The notes: generated by a model from the letters alone, not told the origin. A stretch of 64,000 nucleotides of DNA from Oceanococcus atlanticus (GCF_002088235.1 NZ_AQQV01000002.1:372001-436000); one strand, 5' to 3'. Shown: positions 23,107 to 33,074, numbered from the stretch's first letter. A program made the numbers and translations.

Positions 23107-24822
23107 TTACCAAGCAATCTGAGCACCGATTCGACCACCGAACTCACCAACATCAAGGCCGGAACCTACACCTGCCGAGAACACAAGATTGTTTGACGCT
23201 CGGAAACTGGTTGCCAGCGAAAGCGCACTCTGGCCATCGTAATGGCCACCGCCAACGCTCATGGCGAAGGTCTTGCCGGAGGGAATCATCGGCGTGTCCA
23301 GTGCGAGCCCCAGCGCGATACCAGCCCGCGTCTCATCCATTTGCTCGTCAAAAAAGTCCTCCATGTCCGCAGTCGCAAGATTACCCAGCGCATCCGAAGT
23401 GACAAGTTGCACAGGCCCAGACTGTGCGGCCCGACTGGCTGACGATGTGATGCCGGAGAACCGGTACGTATTGGCTGCATTACCAATCGCCACCTCATTG
23501 GCACGACTGGCTTCCACGCCGGCCCCAATAGCAACGGAGTTGTCGAAGTTCGCGCTGGACAAGTCACCGACCGCAATCGCCCGCTCACCCCCTGCCGCTG
23601 CAGCTTCACCGACCGCAACCGATCGCACGCCGCTCGCATTGGCAAGGTGACCCAGCGCAGTGGCTCGTTCAGCCGAGGCGGACGAACGCCAGCCAAACGC
23701 TGTAGCACCGGGACCACTGGCCAGTGCCTGGCCGCCTACCACCGTTGTGGAGGGTCCAGTGGCGAGGGTCGCAACACCATTCGCACCATCGCGATTGCCG
23801 CCGATGGCGATCGAATCCCCACCCTCTGCTATGGCGGCATTGCCAATAGCGATGGCATTACTGCCAGAAGCCACGGCGTCTTCACCCCCAGCGAAGCTCT
23901 GATCACCCGAAGCCGTCGTTTGATGCCCCACCGCTGTGCCCATCGCTCCGGTAGCTTGAGCCTGCCAACCCAGCGCGGTCGACCCGGGGGTATTGGCGAT
24001 GCTTTCTCCACCCACTGCTGTTGTCGAGTTACCCGCCGCAAACGCGCTATCGCCAACAGCCAGCGCGTCAACGCCGTCAGCGATGGATTCATTGCCAATC
24101 GCCGTCGAAAAATCTGACTGCGCGTCGGCGTTCTCACCTATCGCCGTTGTGCGTACGCCAGTAGCAGTTGCCAGGTGCCCCAGCGCCGTCGAGCGTTCGC
24201 CATCTGCGGCCGAGCGCCAACCGAATGCTGTCGCCCCCGGACCACTGGCCAGGGACTGACCACCGACCGCAGTTGTCGAGGGGCCTGTGGCGATGGTTGC
24301 CACACCATTGCTACCGTCACGGTTACCACCGATTGCGATTGAATCACCACCTTCGGCCAGCGCCGTGTTACCGATCGCAATCGCGTTGGTTCCGGACGCG
24401 ATTGCGTCTTCACCGCCTGCGAAGCTTTGGTCACCTGAGGCCGTTGTCTGATGCCCGACCGCCGTACCCATGGCACCTGTCGCTTGCGCTTGCCACCCCA
24501 AGGCGGTGGCGCCTGGCGTTGTCGCGTCGCTTTCACCGCCGACCGCTACGGTGGATGGTGCCGACGCCGTTGCCGGATTGGCGCCATCGTTGTCACCGCC
24601 TACAGCCACTGCATCAGCAGCGCTTGCGACAGCCCCTGCACCTACGGCGGTTGCGCCGGAAGCGCTCGCCGAAGCGCCTTCACCACACTCCACTGAATTT
24701 GTCGCCGCACCCACGTTGCAGTCGGGTGTCGCATCGGCAAAGGCTGGTGTACTTAATGCCACAGCCAATGCGGCAACACTAAGGCCCGCCGCAACAGGAC
24801 GTCGAATCGTACTGGCAATCAT
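23107..24822 (-). CDS. YadA-like trimeric autotransporter adhesin
   Basis: This 571-residue protein has a signal peptide ending AFA-D (about 1-29), a long head made of degenerate 14-16-residue hydrophobic/GNxAxAxG-type repeats (about 40-440) and a C-terminal beta anchor (about 480-571, AMSVGGGHYDGQSALSLAT to GAQIAW). The stalk is very short (about EDFFDEQMDETRAGIAL). Trimeric autotransporters of this type bind host or abiotic surfaces, or other cells. Residues 104-224 and 280-400 are near-identical copies, so the head grew by internal duplication. A hairpin lies in the 5' leader. Confidence 0.94.
   Translation of the reverse strand: MIASTIRRPVAAGLSVAALAVALSTPAFADATPDCNVGAATNSVECGEGASASASGATAVGAGAVASAADAVAVGGDNDGANPATASAPSTVAVGGESDATTPGATALGWQAQATGAMGTAVGHQTTASGDQSFAGGEDAIASGTNAIAIGNTALAEGGDSIAIGGNRDGSNGVATIATGPSTTAVGGQSLASGPGATAFGWRSAADGERSTALGHLATATGVRTTAIGENADAQSDFSTAIGNESIADGVDALAVGDSAFAAGNSTTAVGGESIANTPGSTALGWQAQATGAMGTAVGHQTTASGDQSFAGGEDAVASGSNAIAIGNAAIAEGGDSIAIGGNRDGANGVATLATGPSTTVVGGQALASGPGATAFGWRSSASAERATALGHLANASGVRSVAVGEAAAAGGERAIAVGDLSSANFDNSVAIGAGVEASRANEVAIGNAANTYRFSGITSSASRAAQSGPVQLVTSDALGNLATADMEDFFDEQMDETRAGIALGLALDTPMIPSGKTFAMSVGGGHYDGQSALSLATSFRASNNLVFSAGVGSGLDVGEFGGRIGAQIAW
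23623..23985 (-). repeat. internal tandem-type duplication in the adhesin, downstream copy
   Basis: Codons 280-400 of the autotransporter match codons 104-224 (24151-24513) almost residue for residue, including STALGWQAQATGAMGTAVGH. The two units are 176 codons apart (528 bases). Long direct repeats like this can expand or contract by recombination. Confidence 0.85.
24151..24513 (-). repeat. internal duplication in the adhesin, upstream copy
   Basis: Codons 104-224 of the autotransporter, the partner of the copy at 23623-23985. The gap between the two copies holds the less conserved head units (about residues 225-279). Confidence 0.85.
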
Positions 24823-24841
24823 AAATCTCCCCTTAGAGGTT

Positions 24842-24863
24842 GTTGATGAGAAAGCTCATCAAC
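24842..24863 (-). other. stem-loop in the autotransporter 5' leader
   Basis: GTTGATGAG pairs perfectly with CTCATCAAC around a four-base loop, about 20 bases before the start codon and just upstream of the AAGGGGA ribosome site. No T-run follows on the minus strand, so it is not a simple terminator. It could protect the mRNA or gate translation. Confidence 0.5.
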
Positions 24864-24926
24864 ACCTTCTACGCACCTGCTCGACGTTCAGATGCAGGGG
24901 AGCGAAATTAGGTCGTCTGGATAGCC

Positions 24927-26525
24927 TCAGCTGCGAGTCAGGGTTTTCTCGCCGCTGTTCACACCCCACACCGGCCCGGGCAGCTCCAGTTTGAGCGGCG
25001 TGCGCACCGAGACCATGTAGCGGTAGGCCGCCTCACACCGTTGCGGGGTGGCCGTCATCACCACGTAGCCGTGGCCAATTTCCAGATCACCCACGGCTTG
25101 GCGCATGTGCCGGTTGTACAGTTGCAGCACGTTGACCACGACCAGCGGCAAGCCTTGCGAGCTGATTGAAGGGCACACGAACTCGACTCCCACCGAACCG
25201 CTCACACCGGGTTGATAGGCCATGTCGCGAGGGTCAACGGTGAGCTCGTTGCAGAACGAGGTGTGAATGTCGCCGGTGATCACCACAACATCGTCAATCT
25301 CGGCGAAGGCCTCAAAAAGGCGATTGCGCTGGGCCACGTAACCGTCCCAGGCGTCATAGCCATACGGCACACCCGGAGCGATGAACAGCTGCGACATCAT
25401 GGTTTGCTGCGCCACCACCTTCCATCGTGCGGTGCTTTCACGCATGCCCCCGATCAGCCATTGCTCCTGCTGCGGGCTGATCATGTAGCGCTGCGGGTCA
25501 GCCGCTTCTTCGGCATTTTCTGCCTGTACCGAACGCCCTTCCAGACGCGATTCGAGCACGAAGAACTCAACCAGATCACCGTACTGCAAACGCCGGTACA
25601 AGAACGCATCGGGATGCGTATTGGGGTTGTATTCCTCTCGCACCGGCAACCACTCGAAGTAGACCTGCATTGCCGTGCGCTTGCGCTCAGTCCAGCTGCC
25701 CTCTTCGCCTTCGGTGTGGTTATCAGCACCATCGGCATAGCTGTTGTTGGTCGATTCGTGATCATCCCAGGTGCAGATCCACGGGTGCGCCGCATGCGCG
25801 GCCTGCAGATCGGGGTCGGTCTTGTACAGCGCATGGCGGGTGCGATAGTCCTGCAAGGAGACAATCTCATGCCCCGGCGCCATGTAGCGCCCCAGCGCGA
25901 ACGGCGTGGAGAGCAACTCGTCACCGCCGTACTCGTAGATGTAGTCGCCCAGCGTGAACACCACATCCAGATCATCGCGCTCGGCAATGCCCCGGTAGGC
26001 ATTGAAATAGCCCATGGAATACCAGGCGCAGGACGAAAAGGCGAAGCGCAGCTGATCCAGAGCAAGCTCGGCGCGCGGCGCGGTTTTGGTGCGACCCAGC
26101 ATCGACACCACCTCACCGCAGCGAAAGCGATACCAGTAGCGCGTCCAGGGCTCCAGCTGCGTCGCCACCACCTTGACCGTGTAGTCGCGGCCCGCGTCGG
26201 TTACGAAAACACCCGAGCCCACAATGTCGGTCATCGCTTCGTCGCGAGCGATCTCCCAGGCCACCGGAATTTCATCGGTGTCCTCGGCCGGTGTAATGCG
26301 TGTCCACAACACCACCGAGTCGTCCCAAGGATCGCCCGACGCCACCCCGTGGATGAAGCTCACCGCCACATCCGCATCCACCTGTGGCGCCGGCCCGGAC
26401 AACTGACGCCCGGCCTCACCGCATGCACTCAAGGCCGGCGCCGCCCCCAGCGTGGCCAGCCCCTTGAGTACCGAACGACGATCAAGCCCACTGGCCTGAC
26501 TGCGATTGCGACGCGCTTTCCCCAT
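24927..26525 (-). CDS. PhoD-like alkaline phosphatase, Tat-exported
   Basis: This 532-residue phosphodiesterase/monoesterase of the PhoD family uses Fe3+ and Ca2+. A twin-arginine signal (LDRRSVLKGLATLGAAP) and lipobox-like SAC follow the ATG, so it is exported folded and may be lipid-anchored. The PhoD signature runs FSSCAWYSMGYFNAYRGIAE, TLGDYIYEYG, WDDHESTNNSY and ITGDIHTSFC. I chose MGKARRNRSQ for its GGGGGA site; twelve more codons upstream are open. It may mobilise phosphate from phosphodiesters or lipids. Confidence 0.93.
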   Translation of the reverse strand: MGKARRNRSQASGLDRRSVLKGLATLGAAPALSACGEAGRQLSGPAPQVDADVAVSFIHGVASGDPWDDSVVLWTRITPAEDTDEIPVAWEIARDEAMTDIVGSGVFVTDAGRDYTVKVVATQLEPWTRYWYRFRCGEVVSMLGRTKTAPRAELALDQLRFAFSSCAWYSMGYFNAYRGIAERDDLDVVFTLGDYIYEYGGDELLSTPFALGRYMAPGHEIVSLQDYRTRHALYKTDPDLQAAHAAHPWICTWDDHESTNNSYADGADNHTEGEEGSWTERKRTAMQVYFEWLPVREEYNPNTHPDAFLYRRLQYGDLVEFFVLESRLEGRSVQAENAEEAADPQRYMISPQQEQWLIGGMRESTARWKVVAQQTMMSQLFIAPGVPYGYDAWDGYVAQRNRLFEAFAEIDDVVVITGDIHTSFCNELTVDPRDMAYQPGVSGSVGVEFVCPSISSQGLPLVVVNVLQLYNRHMRQAVGDLEIGHGYVVMTATPQRCEAAYRYMVSVRTPLKLELPGPVWGVNSGEKTLTRS

Positions 26526-26607
26526 GGATGTCCCCCTTATTCTCGACGCGCTAAAGCTCAAACAGGGGATGCTATCACCCGATCATGAATGGGTAATGAC
26601 GTACAGC

Positions 26608-28350
26608 TTACGGCTCAAACAAACGAGCCAGATCATCCCCTTTCTGCACCGGCACCATCAGGCGCGACGGAGTCTGCCCACCCACGAATACCAGATTCAC
26701 CCCCGGTGCGGGCATTGCATACAACGGCGAGCCAGTCAGGTACAGCCGCAAACGGTGGCCCGTCATGAAACGGTTACCCAGTGGCCAGAACTCGATGTGA
26801 TATTCGCGCAGCTCGCCCGGCGCAGCGTAGTCCTTGGCGCTGTGCACTGGATATGGCTGGACGACCTCAGCATTGCTGTCATACACCGATCGCTCGGGGT
26901 CGATGTGGGGGAAACTTGAACGCAAGCGCCCAACACCCACAGGAAAAGAGCGGCCATCCGGCCAAACATCGGCAATCACTGCGTAGATGTCCGTTTCGGG
27001 CAGCGCTGTCATCACATGCAGGGTTAACCCAGCAGGCCCTATGAGGTCCACATCACGCACGAACGGTGGCGTGGTATAGGTGAGCGACAACGGCTCCAAC
27101 GTAGCCAGATCATTCAGGAACGGCAGGAACTCGAACAACGGCGCCGCACCCGCTGCAGCGACCACCGACGTGGTGTAAGGATCGCTTCCAAGCAGCGATG
27201 TGAGCACTGGATAAGCATGGCGACCCGTCTCATCGGGCGCGCTGCCAACAAGCTTTGCATCATTGAGAGAGCGAGCACCGCCACCCCGCTGCGGTGAAAG
27301 ATATAGGGCCTGCCAATGCGTTCCAGGCAATGGCCAGTCCTCGCCTTCAATACGGCTGAACTCGCCCGCCATAAGCTGTTCATAGCCGCCATGCCCAACC
27401 AACAATTGAACCGGGGCTTCTTGATCAACACCGTTGTGTTGATCGCGCAGAAAGCGGTCGAACCAGCGCTGGTAATCAACGAAGGGCCCGGGCGTACCGT
27501 TCGGAAAGCCGTCGTGAGCCCCAAGCAAGCGCAGATGGACCGGCACACCTTGATCGCGCAACATCTTGTAACTTTCAAACGGACCGCGCGACTCCACATC
27601 GTAGAAGCCCGTATTCGCGAGAATCGGAAAACGGTTGGGTCCGGGGCGCTGCGTGTGATTCAGCCAGTAATCGTTCTCGACCTGGGTCAGCAGCACATCG
27701 GTGGTCAGACCGACAAAGCCAAGTCCTGTAAGCACTTGCTCGAGCACGCTTTGGCCATCAGCCAGACGAAGTGGGGTGCTTAGCAATGCCGGCGCCCCAA
27801 CGCCCAGCCCTACGGCTACAGCGGGGACCAGATTGGGTATGCCTCCGGGGTACAGCAAGTCGCGGTACAAATCGTTGGTGCCAGCCATCAGGGCTGCGGC
27901 CTCAACGCACGGCAGTGGCAGATGCAAGGTGTTGTAGATCGCGATGGCGCTGGCTGAAAAGCCATACAAGCCCATGCGCCCATTGCTCCAAGGCTGCTCG
28001 CATGCCCACGCTACGAACTCGGAAATATCCTGCTGATCACGGGCTCCGACGGCACTCCAGGCACCGTTGCTGCGCCCCGTTCCGCGCGCGTTAACGAACA
28101 CATGGTTGTAGGCCGGACCAAAATCAGGAATGTCCGAACCCGAGCCATACGGACTGAACTCAATCAGCACCGGCTTGGGCGAAAGATCATCAACACCACG
28201 CAATGAGGCATACAGCGTCGCACCGTCACTCGCGGTGAAGCTCAGATCCTGCTGAGACCATGACTGCTCCGCGTCTTCGCGCCCCGCTTGCTGGCCGCCC
28301 TGACAACCTGCCGCAAGCATCAGCAGCAGGCTCAACATCAGGCGGTTCAT
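26608..28350 (-). CDS. CocE/NonD family hydrolase, lipoprotein
   Basis: This 580-residue protein is an alpha/beta hydrolase of the CocE/NonD (X-Pro dipeptidyl-peptidase S15-like) group, with a C-terminal jelly-roll. The signal peptide ends in the lipobox LAAGC. VFVNARGTGRSNGAWS is the family's oxyanion segment. The nucleophile elbow GFSAS replaces the usual GxSYxG, and a catalytic His is likely in GAHDGF. Esters or amides of hydrophobic acids are typical substrates. It overlaps the SDR gene as ATGA (CocE starts inside the SDR stop), so the two are coupled. Confidence 0.86.
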   Translation of the reverse strand: MNRLMLSLLLMLAAGCQGGQQAGREDAEQSWSQQDLSFTASDGATLYASLRGVDDLSPKPVLIEFSPYGSGSDIPDFGPAYNHVFVNARGTGRSNGAWSAVGARDQQDISEFVAWACEQPWSNGRMGLYGFSASAIAIYNTLHLPLPCVEAAALMAGTNDLYRDLLYPGGIPNLVPAVAVGLGVGAPALLSTPLRLADGQSVLEQVLTGLGFVGLTTDVLLTQVENDYWLNHTQRPGPNRFPILANTGFYDVESRGPFESYKMLRDQGVPVHLRLLGAHDGFPNGTPGPFVDYQRWFDRFLRDQHNGVDQEAPVQLLVGHGGYEQLMAGEFSRIEGEDWPLPGTHWQALYLSPQRGGGARSLNDAKLVGSAPDETGRHAYPVLTSLLGSDPYTTSVVAAAGAAPLFEFLPFLNDLATLEPLSLTYTTPPFVRDVDLIGPAGLTLHVMTALPETDIYAVIADVWPDGRSFPVGVGRLRSSFPHIDPERSVYDSNAEVVQPYPVHSAKDYAAPGELREYHIEFWPLGNRFMTGHRLRLYLTGSPLYAMPAPGVNLVFVGGQTPSRLMVPVQKGDDLARLFEP

Positions 28351-29231
28351 ACGTCCACCGCTGCACGACGGGCGTCGATACTGAGTTTGTACAAACGCTG
28401 GTTCAGCCAGCGCATGACCAGCTCATAGGGCCAGGAGAACTTGCGCTGAAACCAGTACCCCAACCGAATATCGTTGGACGTAAAAACCATGTACCGCCCG
28501 GCGGTCACGCCCTTGATAATCGCCCGCGCAGCCGTATCCGGACTGACTGCATGACGCTGAAAATGTGCTTTCAGCTTTTGCATGTGGGGTTGCTGCATAT
28601 CAATACCCGCGACCTCCAAGGTCTGAACCAGGCCGGTGTCGACACCGCCAGGGCAAACCAAAGAAACGCCAATACCATGGCGCTCAAGGTCGAAGCGCAG
28701 GACTTCAGAGACACCGCGCAAACCGAATTTGCTGGCGCTGTAGGCTGCATGCCACGGCAAGCCAAACAACCCGGCGGCCGAAGACACGTTGACGATATGC
28801 CCGCCGCGCTGGGCCTCAATCATCTGCGGCACAAAACTCTCGATGACATGTATCGGCCCCATCAGATTGATGTCGACGACACGCCGCCACTGCTCGTGGC
28901 TCAGCGTATCGACCGTGCCCCAGATGGAAATACCGGCCACGTTCATCAAAACATCAACACTGCCGAAGCGCTCATGAATATCCCGAGCGTAGCTTTGAAC
29001 CTGCTCAATATCCGCGATGTCCAGGGCGCGACTATCAAGCACCACACCACCCGCCGTGCGGATACCCTCTGCAACCGTCGACAGCGCGTCCTCGTTGATA
29101 TCCGTAAGCAGCACATGCGCACCAGCCTGAGCTGACTGCTCGGCAACGGCCCGACCAATTCCGCTGGCCGCACCGGTGATAAAGCACAAGCGCCCCTTGA
29201 GAGACTTTGTGCACACTCTTTTACACGCCAC
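28347..29231 (-). CDS. short-chain dehydrogenase/reductase (classical SDR)
   Basis: This 294-residue oxidoreductase has the classical SDR pattern: ITGAASGIGRAVA (NAD(P)-binding), NVAGIS, VSSAAG with the catalytic serine and YSASK with the catalytic tyrosine and lysine. The C-terminal 50 residues, with FSWPYELVMRWLNQRLYKL, are basic and amphipathic. This is common in SDRs acting on fatty or steroid alcohols bound to the membrane. GTG start follows AAGGAG with ideal spacing. It precedes the CocE lipoprotein and follows the DUF1302 gene, so all may be one operon. Confidence 0.92.
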   Translation of the reverse strand: MACKRVCTKSLKGRLCFITGAASGIGRAVAEQSAQAGAHVLLTDINEDALSTVAEGIRTAGGVVLDSRALDIADIEQVQSYARDIHERFGSVDVLMNVAGISIWGTVDTLSHEQWRRVVDINLMGPIHVIESFVPQMIEAQRGGHIVNVSSAAGLFGLPWHAAYSASKFGLRGVSEVLRFDLERHGIGVSLVCPGGVDTGLVQTLEVAGIDMQQPHMQKLKAHFQRHAVSPDTAARAIIKGVTAGRYMVFTSNDIRLGYWFQRKFSWPYELVMRWLNQRLYKLSIDARRAAVDV

Positions 29232-29241
29232 GCTGCGCTCC

Positions 29242-31368
29242 TTAGAAGGTGTAAACCAGACTCAGCGACAAATGGTCGCGATCATCCAGCTTGTTCAGAT
29301 CACCACCACCAAAGAAGCCTTGATAAAGCACGGTGGTAGACAGGGATTGGCTAAATTCAAACTGGCTGCCAACGACAAACTGGCGGCGCCCTTCGATAAA
29401 GTTCTGCATGGGCGCGATTGATACGCCATCAACGTCATGAAAAAACGCCAGGATGGGGCGCCAGGTCGGTACGCCGGGAATGAAATCGTTGTACTCAAGG
29501 CGCGCCAACACGCGATAGCCCCACGCGAAGTCATCCGCAAAGCCCCGGGTTTGCTGAGTCGGTGCAATACGTCGAGTGTCAGGCACGCCGCCGCTACCGC
29601 TTCCGTCGGCACCAGGCCCAGCATGAGTAGCGTTGGCACCACCGCCATCAAATTGCATCTCATGCAGGCCCGGCATATCCATCACGTGGGTAAAGCCGGC
29701 CTCGGTAATCAGAATGATCTGATCGGCGCCTATCGGATTGCTGCTCGAAAAGATGCGAATGCCGGTCAGGCTTAGCTGCCCCACCTGCAGCGCCTCCCAA
29801 CCTCGAATCAGCTGATTCGGCTGAATGTTCGAGTTGCGGCGATAACGTGACTCGATGAAGTTGGGCACCGCGCTTTGCGCGGTCGGAATGGTGGCAACCC
29901 CGGGGATAACAATTTCCTGCCGGGGAAACACCGGATTGACCCCGGCAAACACCAGATCCTGCAGATGCACCTGGGCTGGCAAATTGGGGCGGTATGAATA
30001 TTCCCCCGCCAATGACCACAAACCAACCGTGGTGTTGAAGCTGACCCCGAACATACGAATGTCTTCAGGGTAATCGAGGAACACCTTTAGCGTGTCCAGC
30101 GGAACCGGTTCCTTACCCAAACCGCCCAAGGTTCCGCTGAATGTGCCATCGGAGCCAATCAGATCCAGCAACTCGGGCGGCACGATAGCGTCCAATCCAA
30201 TGCCCGTCAGCGAGCCATTGAACAGACCGCAGGCCGCTATGGCGCCGACCAGATTGCTGGCCTCACGCCAGCAGCCGGCGTCGGTCGCGTAGATGCTTCC
30301 ATAGGGCAACCGGCTGTGGTAGTTGAGGAAATAAAGCCCCCACTCAACACCATGATAGAAGTCAGGCAGATAACCACGCAGACTGACACCGTACTGGCCA
30401 CCGTCGCGCGGCTCGCCGTAGGATTCGGGCAGTATGGGTACTGATGCCGACGAGCTGCTGATCAACCCCAAAGTGCCCTGCGGCACGCCAACGAAATCCG
30501 GATCTTCAGGAAACTGGCCTTCTGCGATAACCGCGTAGTCGCCACCACCACCAATGTCACTGGTCGACATAAAGGAGCCTGCGGCTGCTGGCGCCAGCGC
30601 TTCCCAGCGATATTGATAAAGCAACTCAAGCGCAGTGTTTTCATTCAGGTTGGCGGTTAACGACACCATGCCAACCGGTTTGAATATGTCCGCCAACTCA
30701 ACACCTGGCACATACAAGAGATTCTGATCCGGCGGATTGATCTCGTTCAGGCTGTTGAGCTGAATGGTGGTGGCCTCACCCCAGCGCACACGCTGTTCAC
30801 CGACGCTGAGCAAGAACTCATGCCCGGCCAGCATAAATGGCACGGCTACGAAGGCCTCGAGCAAATCCAGACGCGCACCAACCTGGTCTTCAATGACATC
30901 CGCGCGCGCTGTGTGCTGTGGCTGATAGCGCGTGTTGGCATGAGTGTTTTCAAAGTTGTAGTTGATCGCATCAAAGGTCAGCTCGCCGCGCGCACGGAAC
31001 ACCACGTCACGCCAGTAGGCACTGAGCTCGCTGGTCCACTTGAGGCTGGCAGCCACCGGGTCGTACTGCTCGTAGTTGAGATTGCCGTTGTCCTGGTTAT
31101 GGGCGGCGAAGCCACCCGGTGCCTCAACCAGGCGCTGATTGGGCGCGGGATCGCCACCGAAATCACGGCAGTCATCGCCATCGCACAAATCAGGCGTCAG
31201 ATTGAGCTTTCCAATCAGATCCGGATTACGCGCTTCCATGCGCCAAGCAGCGCCTAATGCAATCCGGTTTGACCAGCTCATAGACAGGCCGTCGAGCGGC
31301 TCGAAATTAAGCGCATGGGTCGCGGGTGCCAACGCCACCGCCGCAACACCCCAGAACAATCTTTTCAT
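29242..31368 (-). CDS. DUF1302 family outer-membrane protein (paralogue 1)
   Basis: This 708-residue protein begins with a signal peptide (KRLFWGVAAVALAPATHA) and has a beta-rich mature part with the DUF1302 hallmarks IGKLNLTPDLCDG near the start and FADDFAWGYRVLAR near the end. DUF1302 proteins are predicted outer-membrane beta-barrels found with DUF1329 genes in hydrophobic-compound degraders; a role in uptake or export is inferred from context. ATG 31368 has GAGGA seven bases upstream. It lies between the SDR gene and the DUF1329 gene. Confidence 0.85.
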   Translation of the reverse strand: MKRLFWGVAAVALAPATHALNFEPLDGLSMSWSNRIALGAAWRMEARNPDLIGKLNLTPDLCDGDDCRDFGGDPAPNQRLVEAPGGFAAHNQDNGNLNYEQYDPVAASLKWTSELSAYWRDVVFRARGELTFDAINYNFENTHANTRYQPQHTARADVIEDQVGARLDLLEAFVAVPFMLAGHEFLLSVGEQRVRWGEATTIQLNSLNEINPPDQNLLYVPGVELADIFKPVGMVSLTANLNENTALELLYQYRWEALAPAAAGSFMSTSDIGGGGDYAVIAEGQFPEDPDFVGVPQGTLGLISSSSASVPILPESYGEPRDGGQYGVSLRGYLPDFYHGVEWGLYFLNYHSRLPYGSIYATDAGCWREASNLVGAIAACGLFNGSLTGIGLDAIVPPELLDLIGSDGTFSGTLGGLGKEPVPLDTLKVFLDYPEDIRMFGVSFNTTVGLWSLAGEYSYRPNLPAQVHLQDLVFAGVNPVFPRQEIVIPGVATIPTAQSAVPNFIESRYRRNSNIQPNQLIRGWEALQVGQLSLTGIRIFSSSNPIGADQIILITEAGFTHVMDMPGLHEMQFDGGGANATHAGPGADGSGSGGVPDTRRIAPTQQTRGFADDFAWGYRVLARLEYNDFIPGVPTWRPILAFFHDVDGVSIAPMQNFIEGRRQFVVGSQFEFSQSLSTTVLYQGFFGGGDLNKLDDRDHLSLSLVYTF

Positions 31369-31378
31369 GCGCACGTCC

Positions 31379-32920
31379 TCAACGGGTTCGCGCGTGGCGC
31401 TTGAGGCTTGCCGGGCTGAAAAAGCTGTCCTGGAAACTGGCTTCCCAGTCTGGGATTTCCCCCTCGTTGAGCAACGCGGTAACGAAATAGCGCTGACTCT
31501 GCAGGTCGTAAATAATCTCCGGCACGCCGGTCACCGTTGGCACGAACGGTGCGGTGATCAGATGAGCTTCCTGAACCTTCCACAGCTGGCCGCGTCCGTC
31601 GTAGTTGGCCACGGCGGCAATCGACCAGGAGTCTTCATCCACGTAGAAAACACGTTTTGCGATCTGATGTCGCAAGCCTTCGCGCAAATTGGCTTCCACC
31701 ACCCAAACGCGATGAAGCTCGTAACGCGCCAGCGCCTGATTGAAATGGCGCCCATGCAGCATGTCGCGATAGCGCAGCACAGGCATGCTCATGAGGTATG
31801 CGTTGTACGGGATGTACACCTCACGCTTGCCAACCAAGGTCCAGTTGTAGCGATCGAGCGAACCGTTGAACACATCAACCTGATCGTTGAACTGCTCGCC
31901 ATCGGTGCCCACCGACGGGTTGTCGTAGCCCACATCCGGCGCCCGATTCACCCGCCCCAATCCTGGATTGAAAATCCACGCGGCACGCCCACTGCTCGAC
32001 TGATCAGCCGTTTCATGCACCAAGATCAGTTGTCCCGCGACACGCGGCGGGGAGATCACTTCCTGCAGGTAATAGGCCATCAAGCTGTTGTCGTCGGGTG
32101 GCGGACTCTGCAAATTGGCGTAGCGGAACTTCACGTTCTCGACGATCTTGGTGATCTTGAAATCACCATCAGGCTTCACAATGGCCTGGTCATTGACCCG
32201 GCGCACCGCCGAGCCACGAAACTTGAGCTTGTGGTTCCAGATCACCTCTGCGCCGCTGGTCGGGATCGGGAACGGGAAGCCCAGCTTTGCGTCCTTGACG
32301 CCATCTGTACCTTCCAATCGAGCACGCGTGGCATTGGCCTTGGTGGCGGCGTAAATCTCATCCGGGTAAAACGCATTACGAATACCCGGATAGATATGCA
32401 TCTTGTAGCTGTCGTAACGCTCGAACATGGCCTGGTGCCCCAGCGTCAGCTTGTCGGCATGCTCTTGGTAGTTGTCGCTTGTGATCGTGAACAGCGGCTC
32501 AGCCGCACTGGCAATCTGTTTCTCTGCCACTTTCGCCAATGCGCGCTGCGGCTCTGGCAACTTGTCGATGATCGCGCGCAAGGTGGTGCTTGCACTGGCG
32601 AAATCACCCTGGTCCGCCGCCGACAGGGCTTGTTCAACCTCCGCACGGATATCCAACCCGTTGATTACGCTGCGGATATCCTCAAGATCCTGGCGCTTGA
32701 AGTCCTTCAGGGCCTGTGGAAAGTCATCGCCGCCCACCCACGCAGGAATGTGCCCATCAGCGGAGCCGGCAGCGATCGCACCAACGGGGGTCAAATCACG
32801 CCCAAGACGATCCGCCTGTTCCTGCGACACGCCCGCATTAGCCGCCATCGCGCTGCCCCATCCCACGCTCAAGCCGAGGATTCTCATCAGCCTGAGCCAG
32901 CTCTTGCGGTGTTGTGACAT
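31379..32920 (-). CDS. DUF1329 family protein (LolA-like outer-membrane partner, paralogue 1)
   Basis: This 513-residue protein is predicted to be periplasmic, with a signal peptide ending near GSAMAANA. The DUF1329 features DLTPVGAIAAGSADGHIPAW, YKMHIYPGIRNAFYP and LHRVWVVEANLREGLRHQIAKR are clear. DUF1329 domains have a LolA/LolB-like fold and are thought to chaperone lipophilic ligands. It is the upstream gene of the pair with DUF1302 (ten bases between stop and next start). The AraC regulator is divergent 155 bases upstream. Confidence 0.88.
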   Translation of the reverse strand: MSQHRKSWLRLMRILGLSVGWGSAMAANAGVSQEQADRLGRDLTPVGAIAAGSADGHIPAWVGGDDFPQALKDFKRQDLEDIRSVINGLDIRAEVEQALSAADQGDFASASTTLRAIIDKLPEPQRALAKVAEKQIASAAEPLFTITSDNYQEHADKLTLGHQAMFERYDSYKMHIYPGIRNAFYPDEIYAATKANATRARLEGTDGVKDAKLGFPFPIPTSGAEVIWNHKLKFRGSAVRRVNDQAIVKPDGDFKITKIVENVKFRYANLQSPPPDDNSLMAYYLQEVISPPRVAGQLILVHETADQSSSGRAAWIFNPGLGRVNRAPDVGYDNPSVGTDGEQFNDQVDVFNGSLDRYNWTLVGKREVYIPYNAYLMSMPVLRYRDMLHGRHFNQALARYELHRVWVVEANLREGLRHQIAKRVFYVDEDSWSIAAVANYDGRGQLWKVQEAHLITAPFVPTVTGVPEIIYDLQSQRYFVTALLNEGEIPDWEASFQDSFFSPASLKRHARTR

Positions 32921-33074
32921 GTCGCCCCCGATCGAAATATGAGGGTGGCCATGCTAGGCAGCGACCGGCGTATGCGGCAGTCCCGAAAGTGGCCAGATCA
33001 GGTAACCATTGAGGACCACGATCCACAGCTGGCCTGAATTGACACATACTCCCAACACGCAAGGAGGTGATGTG

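Noticed and set aside
25212-26588. Long plus-strand open frame (about 458 codons) across the PhoD gene
   Set aside because: It is antisense to a strongly supported PhoD with all its metal motifs, and its protein is a His/Arg-rich mirror product with no family features.
31139-32917. Very long open frame (about 590 codons) antisense to the DUF1329/DUF1302 genes
   Set aside because: It mirrors the codon structure of GC-rich DUF1329 on the other strand, has no signal peptide or motif, and conflicts with clear homology on the minus strand.
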